Of a stretch of DNA of 5,986 nucleotides, positions 1 through 5,986 are shown piece after piece. Position numbers and translations under genes: made by a program. Source of the DNA: Bacillota bacterium (GTDB taxonomy: Bacteria > Bacillota > Clostridia > Oscillospirales > Oscillospiraceae). Location of the stretch: positions 1 to 5,986 of the forward strand of contig JAEXWS010000078.1 in the NCBI GenBank assembly GCA_023406225.1, given 5' to 3'. Every line of letters starts with the position of its first letter. The first letter of the stretch is position 1. Under the pieces are notes generated by a model, which saw only the letters and a list, made by a program, of their open reading frames with translations, was not told where the DNA came from and did not search any database.

Positions 1-2
1 CC

Positions 3-659
3 CTGGGGCAGGCGGGGGTCTTTTTCCTGGACATGGGGCTTGTCTATGACGCCATGGGCCGCCCCGAGGACCTCTATTCCGCCGTGGACCACCACTATCG
101 TTATTACGGCGCTTACGCCGCCTACCGCGCCATCCTGGACGCCCTGGCGGCGGACGGCTGGGGCCTCCCCGTGCTGACGGAGGAGGCGCTGGACTTTGTG
201 GAGCTGCCGAATCCCTATCTCGGCTCCCGGAACCGCAAGCTCTATAACCTGTGGCCCAATACGGAGCGGGCGGTGATCGGCGTGCAGCGCAGTCCGGTGG
301 CCTTCACCCGCTGGGACAACGGAGCGCCGTCGGACAGGCCGCTGTTCGTCCTGCCCGCGGATGACGCGCTGCCCACCACCTATAATCTCTATATGGGCGG
401 CGATTTCGGGGAGACGGTCTTGAAAACGGACCGCCCGGACCTGCCCAGGGCCCTGATCTTCGGCGATTCCTTCACCAACGCCCTGGAGACGCTGCTGTAC
501 GCGTCCTTTGACGAAACGCATATCCTGGACCTGCGCCATTACACGGAAAAGTCCCTCAAGGACTATGTTTCGGACTATAAGCCCGACGTGGTGCTCTGCA
601 TCCAAAACGACACTTTTTACTACACCGAGGCCGGAAACGGCGCGGTGTGGCCGGATTGA
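3..659 (+). CDS. DHHW-type SGNH-like protein, 3' part (5' end outside window)
   Basis: The reading frame is open from the left edge to a TGA at 657-659, so this is the C-terminal part of a longer protein; the first ATG (33) is internal and lacks a ribosome binding site. Seen: a D-H-H-Y motif at 87-98 followed by YYGAYAAY, and 125 codons further on a GDSF block at 462-473 (FGDSFTNALETLL), preceded by MGGDFGE. This arrangement fits the DHHW family of Firmicutes, relatives of AlgX/AlgJ-type SGNH enzymes, in which GDSF supplies the nucleophilic Ser and D-H-H the rest of the catalytic site. Family members often lie beside MBOAT acyltransferases and are thought to help O-acetylate extracellular polysaccharide or wall polymers; no MBOAT gene is visible here, but the left flank is missing. 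The usual Trp of DHHW is Tyr. Any signal peptide would be outside the window. The family call is fairly sure, the substrate unknown. Confidence 0.8.
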   Translation: MGQAGVFFLDMGLVYDAMGRPEDLYSAVDHHYRYYGAYAAYRAILDALAADGWGLPVLTEEALDFVELPNPYLGSRNRKLYNLWPNTERAVIGVQRSPVAFTRWDNGAPSDRPLFVLPADDALPTTYNLYMGGDFGETVLKTDRPDLPRALIFGDSFTNALETLLYASFDETHILDLRHYTEKSLKDYVSDYKPDVVLCIQNDTFYYTEAGNGAVWPD

Positions 660-672
660 CGAGGAGGACCGT

Positions 673-1578
673 ATGGAAGGACCCCCGGCGTCCGCCCCGG
701 CGGACGAAAAAAAGGCCCCCGGCGCGGGCGCCTATGCCAGTATCTTGGCGGGCGCCGCCCTGTGGGGCGTCATCGGACTGTGGAACCGGAACCTGATGGC
801 CGGAGGGCTGTCTCCCACCTCCATCGTGGTGGTGCGGAACTTCGGCGGACTGCTTGCGCTGCTGGCTCTCTTCGGCCTGCGGGACCGGTCCGTGTTCCGG
901 GTGGAAAAGGCCCATTTGAAGTATTTTTTCGGGACGGGCGTGGTCAGCGTGGTGCTGTTCACCGTGTGCTACTTCTCCTGCCAGAAAATATGCTCCCTGG
1001 CGGTGGCCTCCATCCTGCTGTATACGGCCCCGTCCATCGTGGTGCTCCTCTCCGCCCTTCTCTGGAAAGAGCCGGTGACGGGGAAGAAGGTCCTGGCGCT
1101 CTGCCTGACGCTGGTGGGCTGCGCGCTGGTCTGCGGCGTGTTCGCCGGGAGCCTGACCGTCACCCTGCCGGGCGTCCTCCTGGGACTGGGAGCCGGATTT
1201 TTTTACGCGCTGTACAGCATTTTCGGCCGTTATGCCCTCCGGGCGGGATACAGCTCCATGGCGGTGACCGTGTGGACCTTTGTGTTCGCGGGGCCCGCGT
1301 CGCTGGCGCTGGTCCGCCCCGGAGAGCTGGCCCGGGCCGCGTCCAGTCCCCGGATGTGGCTGCTGGCCCTGGGGCTGGTGGTGTTTTCCACCGTGCTGCC
1401 CTATTTGCTGTATACCCGGGGATTGAGCCGGGTGGAGGCCGGAAAGGCGTCCATCATGGCGAGCCTGGAGCCGGTGGTGGCGTCCCTGACGGGGGTCCTG
1501 GTGTTCGGCGAGCCCCTGGGCGCGGCCACGCTGGCGGGCATCGCCTGCGTGCTGGCGGGCGTGTATATTTTGAGGTGA
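673..1578 (+). CDS. EamA-family (drug/metabolite transporter superfamily) permease
   Basis: The product is a 301-residue, strongly hydrophobic inner-membrane protein, the usual length for ten-helix DMT permeases. Two EamA repeats are visible. The first covers about residues 20-155 and includes LYTAPSIVVLL and the LWKEP box (131-134); the second covers about 165-301 and includes ASLEPVVASL and the matching VFGEP box (277-281). The A-S-I-L/M plus E-P pattern in both halves marks the internal duplication. Members export or import amino acids, metabolites or drugs; nothing here identifies the substrate. The chosen ATG at 673 has GAGGAGG at 661-667. The frame is open further upstream to 508, but that part only overlaps the previous gene in another frame. 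The N-terminal 18 residues are polar and Pro/Ala-rich. The gene lies 13 nt after the DHHW gene and 4 nt before the deacylase gene, so co-transcription is likely. Confidence 0.93.
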   Translation: MEGPPASAPADEKKAPGAGAYASILAGAALWGVIGLWNRNLMAGGLSPTSIVVVRNFGGLLALLALFGLRDRSVFRVEKAHLKYFFGTGVVSVVLFTVCYFSCQKICSLAVASILLYTAPSIVVLLSALLWKEPVTGKKVLALCLTLVGCALVCGVFAGSLTVTLPGVLLGLGAGFFYALYSIFGRYALRAGYSSMAVTVWTFVFAGPASLALVRPGELARAASSPRMWLLALGLVVFSTVLPYLLYTRGLSRVEAGKASIMASLEPVVASLTGVLVFGEPLGAATLAGIACVLAGVYILR

Positions 1579-1582
1579 GCAT

Positions 1583-2086
1583 ATGGCGAAGCGCAAAGAG
1601 GAAAAAACCAATGTGATGCGCATCCTGGACCAGAAGAAGATCCCCTATACCGCGCATTTCTATGAAGAGAGCGGAGGCCCGGAGGGCACGCGGGATTACG
1701 GCGTCCATGTGGCGCAGACGCTGGGCCAGGACCCCCGCCGGGGGTTCAAGACCCTGGCGGCCCGGGGCGCGTCCGGGGGGATCTATATATTCGAGGTGCC
1801 TGTGGCGGAGAGCCTGGATTTGAAAAAGGCGGCCCGCGCGGTGGGGGAGAAGTCCGTTGAGCTGCTTCATGTCAGCGAGATCAACGCCGTCACCGGGTAT
1901 ATCCGGGGCGGGTGCAGTCCCGTGGGCATGAAAAAACAGTATCCCACGGTGTTCCATGAGACGGCGCTTGGGTTCGAGACCATTTACATCTCCGCCGGAA
2001 AGATCGGCGCCCAGGTGGAGTTAGCGCCCCGGGACCTGCTGGCCCTGCTGGGGGCGGACACGGCGGACCTCGTCGTGACAGAGTGA
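1583..2086 (+). CDS. ybaK: YbaK/EbsC-type Cys-tRNA(Pro)/Cys-tRNA(Cys) deacylase
   Basis: The protein has 167 residues, close to the roughly 160 of E. coli YbaK. The family hydrolyses cysteine wrongly attached to tRNA(Pro) by prolyl-tRNA synthetase, acting in trans in the cytoplasm as a proofreading factor. Diagnostic features seen: the N-terminal NVMRILDQKKIPY segment (10-22), the F-K-T-L box with the conserved lysine at residue 56 (equivalent to Lys46 of E. coli YbaK), and the G-Y-I-R-G-G-C-S-P-V-G-M-K-K signature at 105-118. All expected key positions are present, so the enzyme should be active. The ATG at 1583 is preceded by GAGGTGA at 1572-1578, which overlaps the stop of the transporter gene; the start lies 4 nt beyond that stop, suggesting coupled translation. 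Its last 66 nt overlap the convergent small gene on the minus strand. The family is confident; precise tRNA specificity is inferred from homologues. Confidence 0.93.
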   Translation: MAKRKEEKTNVMRILDQKKIPYTAHFYEESGGPEGTRDYGVHVAQTLGQDPRRGFKTLAARGASGGIYIFEVPVAESLDLKKAARAVGEKSVELLHVSEINAVTGYIRGGCSPVGMKKQYPTVFHETALGFETIYISAGKIGAQVELAPRDLLALLGADTADLVVTE

Positions 2087-2293
2087 GAGGCCCAAGTGGA
2101 GGCCCAGGGCGAAGCCGTCGGCGGTCCACTGGAGGTAGTGGTCGAAAAACGCGTCCTCCAGGCTCAGACGGCTTTTCGCGTCCAGGGGAAGGCTTTCCAG
2201 AAAGGTCTGTATGGCGGGGTCGTCATAGCTTTCGGCTCTTTTTAGGACCTTCTCACCGTAGGTTTCAAAGAGCTTTTCGTAAATGAGATTCAT
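2021..2293 (-). CDS. Small protein of unknown function, divergent from the HTH regulator
   Basis: I do not recognise this 90-residue protein. It looks genuine because the ATG at 2293-2291 has a GGAGG box on the minus strand (2305-2301) at a 7-nt spacing, and a good promoter lies just upstream. The sequence is soluble and predicted mostly helical: MNLIYEKLFETYGEKVLKRAE, a middle LESLPLDAKSRLSLEDAF, then ADGFALGLHLGLSLCHDEV near residues 58-76, which is the most family-like stretch. The last fifteen or so residues (VRRVRPQQGQQVPGR) are basic and low in complexity and are encoded in the overlap with the deacylase gene, so they may be a read-on tail rather than a conserved part. No signal peptide or membrane segment is seen. 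Its position opposite an XRE regulator, with an operator-like palindrome between, suggests that the regulator controls it. A toxin-like or accessory role is possible but unsupported. Confidence 0.72.
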   Translation of the reverse strand: MNLIYEKLFETYGEKVLKRAESYDDPAIQTFLESLPLDAKSRLSLEDAFFDHYLQWTADGFALGLHLGLSLCHDEVRRVRPQQGQQVPGR

Positions 2294-2333
2294 GGCAAGT
2301 CCTCCGAAATATGTCTTTCTACGTCGTATGTAT

Positions 2334-2362
2334 ATTTTACGACTTTATAAGTCGTAAGTCAA
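2334..2362 (-). promoter_or_regulatory. Leftward sigma-70-type promoter for the small unknown gene
   Basis: On the minus strand a -35 box TTGACT (plus-strand 2362-2357, one change from TTGACA) is followed after exactly 17 nt by a -10 box TAAAAT (2339-2334, one change from TATAAT). Transcription would start near 2327 and give a leader of about 30 nt that includes the GGAGG ribosome binding site at 2305-2301. This is the clearest promoter in the window. For the rightward HTH gene I could not find a convincing -35/-10 pair; TATAAG at 2346-2351 is a possible -10 but lacks a good -35. Confidence 0.72.
2337..2357. promoter_or_regulatory. Operator-like perfect inverted repeat inside the leftward promoter
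   Basis: TTACGACTT (2337-2345) and AAGTCGTAA (2349-2357) are perfect reverse complements separated by TAT. The repeat spans the whole spacer of the leftward promoter and overlaps the inner bases of both the -35 and -10 boxes, a placement where a bound protein would block RNA polymerase. A further half-site GTCGTA occurs at 2323-2328, near the expected leftward transcription start and itself part of TACG-T-CGTA (2320-2328). The likely ligand is the adjacent XRE-type protein, which as a dimer would read such a two-fold site; that assignment is inferred from position. Confidence 0.65.
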
Positions 2363-2371
2363 GAGGGTTTT

Positions 2372-2608
2372 ATGGAGATGCTGAAAATTTTGGGAGAACG
2401 CTTGCGTGAATTGCGAAAAGAGCGCAAACTACATCAAAAGGATATGGCGGAGTACCTTGAAGTCACCCTCCGGCATTACCAGAGGATCGAGCATGGGGAT
2501 GTAAATCTTCCGGTCTTGACATTATGCGCCTTGGCGGACTATTTTGGAGTGACGACGGAATATCTGCTGGGCCGCAGCGAGCGGCGGGACGGGGGATACG
2601 CCGGCTGA
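2372..2608 (+). CDS. XRE/Cro-CI-type helix-turn-helix transcriptional regulator
   Basis: This 78-residue protein is essentially one HTH_3 (XRE) domain: helix 1 LGERLRELRKERKL (7-20), the H-Q-K-D-M-A-E-Y-L helix (21-29), recognition helix region T-L-R-H-Y-Q-R-I-E-H-G (32-42), then LPVLTLCALADYFGVTTEYLLG (46-67), which is the classic fourth and fifth helices. There is no sensor or peptidase domain, so it resembles small Cro/CI or antitoxin-like regulators. The ATG at 2372 is 4 nt after AGAGGG (2362-2367); the in-frame ATG at 2378 has a more usual 10-nt spacing and could be the true start, shortening the protein by two residues. The gene is divergent from the small unknown gene, with an inverted repeat between them, so it probably represses that gene and perhaps itself. 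It uses codons such as TTA, CTA, TTG and CGA that are scarce in the neighbours, and is less GC-rich, consistent with later acquisition. Confidence 0.9.
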   Translation: MEMLKILGERLRELRKERKLHQKDMAEYLEVTLRHYQRIEHGDVNLPVLTLCALADYFGVTTEYLLGRSERRDGGYAG

Positions 2609-2616
2609 TGCCGGCG
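2599..2616. repeat. GC-rich hairpin around the stop codon of the HTH gene
   Basis: CGCCGGC (2599-2605) and GCCGGCG (2610-2616) form a perfect 7-bp stem whose 4-nt loop TGAT contains the stop codon of the HTH gene. No T-run follows, so it is not a standard intrinsic terminator. It may stabilise the 3' end of the transcript or be chance in GC-rich DNA. Confidence 0.45.
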
Positions 2617-2660
2617 GAGAACGTGCCGCGCCCGCGGCGGGGGGTGCTGCCCGCACGGGG

Positions 2661-2692
2661 GTCCTTCTTTTTCCTTGTCGAAAAAGAAGGAC
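2661..2692. repeat. Perfect 13-bp inverted repeat (CT-rich hairpin)
   Basis: GTCCTTCTTTTTC (2661-2673) and GAAAAAGAAGGAC (2680-2692) are exact reverse complements around a 6-nt loop CTTGTC. The T-tract is inside the stem rather than after it on both strands, so it is not a typical intrinsic terminator. It lies about 50 nt after the HTH gene and could still protect or end that transcript. Confidence 0.75.
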
Positions 2693-2703
2693 GAAGAAAA
2701 AGA

Positions 2704-2760
2704 CATCCCCGGGCCGAAAAAGCCGTGGGACTTTTTCGGACTTTCCGGGGGCGGGGGATG
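2704..2760. repeat. Nested inverted repeat
   Basis: Three arms pair in order. CATCCCC (2704-2710) pairs with GGGGATG (2754-2760), CCCCGG (2707-2712) can pair with CCGGGG (2745-2750) as an alternative to part of the outer arm, and CCGAAAAAG (2714-2722) pairs perfectly with CTTTTTCGG (2731-2739) around an 8-nt loop. It starts only 11 nt after the previous 13-bp hairpin. Confidence 0.6.
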
Positions 2761-2850
2761 GGTGCCCGTGTTTACCGACTGTTTTGTGAGGCTCCAAGAA
2801 CCGTTTTGCCACGGAACCACAGGAACGGGCGCGCCCGGACGCCCCTGCTT

Positions 2851-2908
2851 CTCTTTTCGCTGCCGCACCGCTCTCTTGCGGAAGCGCCAGGGGGCGGCAG
2901 CAAAAGAG
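2851..2908. repeat. Long hairpin with an inner stem
   Basis: CTCTTTTCGCTGCCGC (2851-2866) pairs with GCGGCAGCAAAAGAG (2894-2908) along 15 positions, with a single unpaired C. The loop contains a further CCGC/GCGG stem (2868-2871 and 2878-2881). No T-run follows on either strand. Confidence 0.65.
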
Positions 2909-3048
2909 GAGAGAAAGGTGTCCGGAACCGCCTTCCCGGCGCAAAAGCCCCAGACGCGGCGGAAAGCTGAAACATTTACCGCGCCCCAGCGCGAGCCGGA
3001 TGAAAGCCGCAGGGTCACCGCCCAAAGTCTCTCAGCGTGCACGTGACC

Positions 3049-3078
3049 CCCAAAATGACCTGGAGAGGTCATTTTGGG
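3049..3078. repeat. Perfect 13-bp inverted repeat
   Basis: CCCAAAATGACCT (3049-3061) and AGGTCATTTTGGG (3066-3078) are exact reverse complements around the 4-nt loop GGAG. No T-run follows on either strand. It is the strongest simple hairpin in the region and looks like a palindromic repeat unit or a protein-binding site rather than a terminator. Confidence 0.78.
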
Positions 3079-3146
3079 ATTGCCCCTAAGCGCCTTTCTT
3101 TTGGACCGTGCACGGCCCGTTTTCTTTGGGCAAGACCCGGCGGGGC

Positions 3147-3170
3147 CCCCGCGCGGCTTGCCGCGTGGGG
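3147..3170. repeat. GC-rich inverted repeat
   Basis: CCCCGCGCGGC (3147-3157) and GCCGCGTGGGG (3160-3170) pair over eleven positions, ten Watson-Crick and one G-T wobble in RNA. The spacing is only 2 nt, so the innermost pair would open to a 4-nt CTTG loop. No T-run follows. Confidence 0.5.
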
Positions 3171-3316
3171 AGAGGAGAAAGGAACGGAGCGGCGGGAGCC
3201 CTGCCCGCAGGGCGGGGCGAGCGGAGCGCAGTTTCTTTCGACGACATGGGGGGTGCATCCCCCTGTGCCCTGTCAGGGTACAACAATAAATTTCCCCACC
3301 GAAAGGAGGCCCTTTG

Positions 3317-3829
3317 ATGAACATCCGCACCGTCCGTCCATCCGACTACCCGGCCGTTTACGGCCTGGTGAAAACCGCCTTCCAGACCGCCAGAGTGTCC
3401 GACGGCGCCGAGCAGGACTTTGTGACCGCCCTCCGGGCCCGTCCCACATACCTCCCGGACCTGGAGCTCGCGGCGGAAAACGACGAGGGCCTCCTCACCG
3501 GCCACATCATGCTGACGAAAACCGCCGTGGGAGACGGCGGCGCGCCCCTTCCAGCCCTGATGCTGGCGCCGCTCTCCGTGCGCCTTGAAAACCGGGACTG
3601 CGGCCTGGGCGCGGCGCTGGTGCACGAGGGGCTGCGCCGCGCCCGGGAGCTGGGCTATACCGCCGTGTTCCTGGTGGGGGACCCGGCCTATTACGGCCGC
3701 TTCGGCTTCCGCCCCGTGACGGAATACGGCCTTCGCAACGAGACCCATGCCCCGGACCAATATGTGCTGGGGCGGCCCATCGTCCCCGGCGCCCTGGAAA
3801 ACGCCTCCGGCGGCGTATGCTTGGAATAA
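3317..3829 (+). CDS. GNAT-family N-acetyltransferase, YhbS-like
   Basis: The protein has 170 residues, normal for a single GNAT domain that transfers an acetyl group from acetyl-CoA to an amine in the cytoplasm. Seen: the N-terminal beta-strand IRTVRPSDYPAVYGLVKTAF (3-22), the strand before motif A (LMLAPLSVRLE, 81-91), the acetyl-CoA pyrophosphate-binding motif R-D-C-G-L-G-A (93-99, matching R/Q-x-x-G-x-G/A), helix AALVHEGLRRARELGY (99-114), and VGDPAYYGRFGF (120-131), which is characteristic of the YhbS/COG3153 group. The natural substrate of this group is mostly unknown. The ATG at 3317 has AAAGGAGG at 3302-3309 with a 7-nt spacing; the TTG one codon earlier is a poorer start. The next gene, uvrA, starts 17 nt after the stop, so the two may share a transcript. 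I found no clear promoter upstream. Confidence 0.9.
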   Translation: MNIRTVRPSDYPAVYGLVKTAFQTARVSDGAEQDFVTALRARPTYLPDLELAAENDEGLLTGHIMLTKTAVGDGGAPLPALMLAPLSVRLENRDCGLGAALVHEGLRRARELGYTAVFLVGDPAYYGRFGFRPVTEYGLRNETHAPDQYVLGRPIVPGALENASGGVCLE

Positions 3830-3846
3830 AGGAGAACCGAACGCCC

Positions 3847-5986
<2,140 letters not shown>

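Larger units (their letters stand above)
2609..3313. other. Gene-free stretch rich in inverted repeats
   Basis: About 700 nt between the HTH gene and the acetyltransferase gene contain no reading frame with a convincing ribosome binding site, family motif or normal composition; the open frames are Arg/Gly/Pro-rich by-products of GC-rich DNA. Instead there is a series of inverted repeats (the main ones listed separately), plus shorter ones: CCGTGCACGG at 3106-3115, GCCCTGC/GCAGGGC at 3198-3204 and 3207-3213, and GGGGGG/TCCCCC around TGCA at 3248-3263. CT-rich words recur (CTTCTTTTTC, CTTTTTCGG, CTTCTCTTTTCGC, CTTTCTTTTGG, GTTTTCTTTGGG, GTTTCTTTCG). No tRNA, transposase remnant or clear intrinsic terminator was recognised. 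A block of non-coding interspersed repeats is the best description; a structured RNA cannot be excluded. Confidence 0.6.

Noticed and set aside
508..672. Upstream extension of the transporter frame to an ATG at 508
   Set aside because: The extension translates as Thr/Arg/Ser-rich sequence overlapping the DHHW gene, whereas the ATG at 673 has a GAGGAGG box at the right distance and gives the usual family length.
556..1623. Open frame of 355 codons on the minus strand opposite the transporter gene
   Set aside because: Gln/His/Gly-rich antisense translation of a membrane-protein gene with clear EamA features on the plus strand.
2675..3046. Open frame of 123 codons on the plus strand (KKKDEEKDIPGPKKPW..., TTG start)
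   Set aside because: It begins inside the loop of a perfect hairpin with no ribosome binding site, has mixed basic and low-complexity composition, and runs through several inverted repeats. It appears to be repeat sequence that happens to lack stops.
3049..3078. Intrinsic terminator
   Set aside because: The stem is long and perfect but no run of T follows on either strand.
3279..3301. Promoter for the acetyltransferase gene (AT-rich patch with ATAAAT)
   Set aside because: No acceptable -35 box lies 16-18 nt upstream, so the AT-rich patch alone does not support a promoter.
2609..3313. CRISPR array or tandem repeat
   Set aside because: The repeats are inverted and unequal in length and spacing; there is no regular direct repeat with unique spacers.
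2539..3330. Open frame of 263 codons on the minus strand across the gene-free stretch
   Set aside because: Arg/Pro/Gly-rich translation without motifs; it overlaps the HTH gene, and competing open frames exist in several other phases.

Overview
The window comes from a GC-rich bacterium. G/C dominates third codon positions, most genes have strong AGGAGG-type ribosome binding sites, and a DHHW-type surface-polymer protein is present. Together these suggest a high-GC anaerobic member of the Firmicutes (Bacillota), of the kind found in Oscillospiraceae. This is an inference from sequence style, not a taxonomic match.

Left part (about 1-2086, + strand): three closely packed genes that look like one transcription unit. 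They are the 3' part of a DHHW-type SGNH-like protein (surface polymer modification), an EamA-family drug/metabolite transporter of 301 residues, and a YbaK/EbsC-type Cys-tRNA(Pro) deacylase. Gaps are 13 and 4 nt. The three products have no obvious common pathway.

Middle (about 2021-2608): a small regulator locus less GC-rich than its surroundings. A 78-residue XRE-type HTH protein (+) is divergent from a 90-residue protein of unknown function (-), whose 3' end overlaps the end of the deacylase gene by 66 nt. Their 78-nt intergenic region holds a leftward promoter with consensus-like -35 and -10 boxes and exact 17-nt spacing. A perfect 9-bp inverted repeat spans that spacer and overlaps both boxes. 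The simplest reading is that the HTH protein binds there and controls the small gene, and possibly itself. This is the most interesting element in the window.

Between 2609 and 3313 there is about 700 nt with no credible gene but many inverted repeats, including two perfect 13-bp stems, nested hairpins and recurring CTTT-rich words. It looks like a cluster of non-coding palindromic repeats.

Right part (3317-5986, + strand): a YhbS-like GNAT acetyltransferase, then after 17 nt the first 713 codons of uvrA, the damage-recognition ATPase of nucleotide excision repair, which runs off the right edge. Apart from the small regulator locus and the repeat cluster, the window is ordinary chromosomal housekeeping and accessory sequence. 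I see no CRISPR array, tRNA, rRNA, transposase or phage gene.
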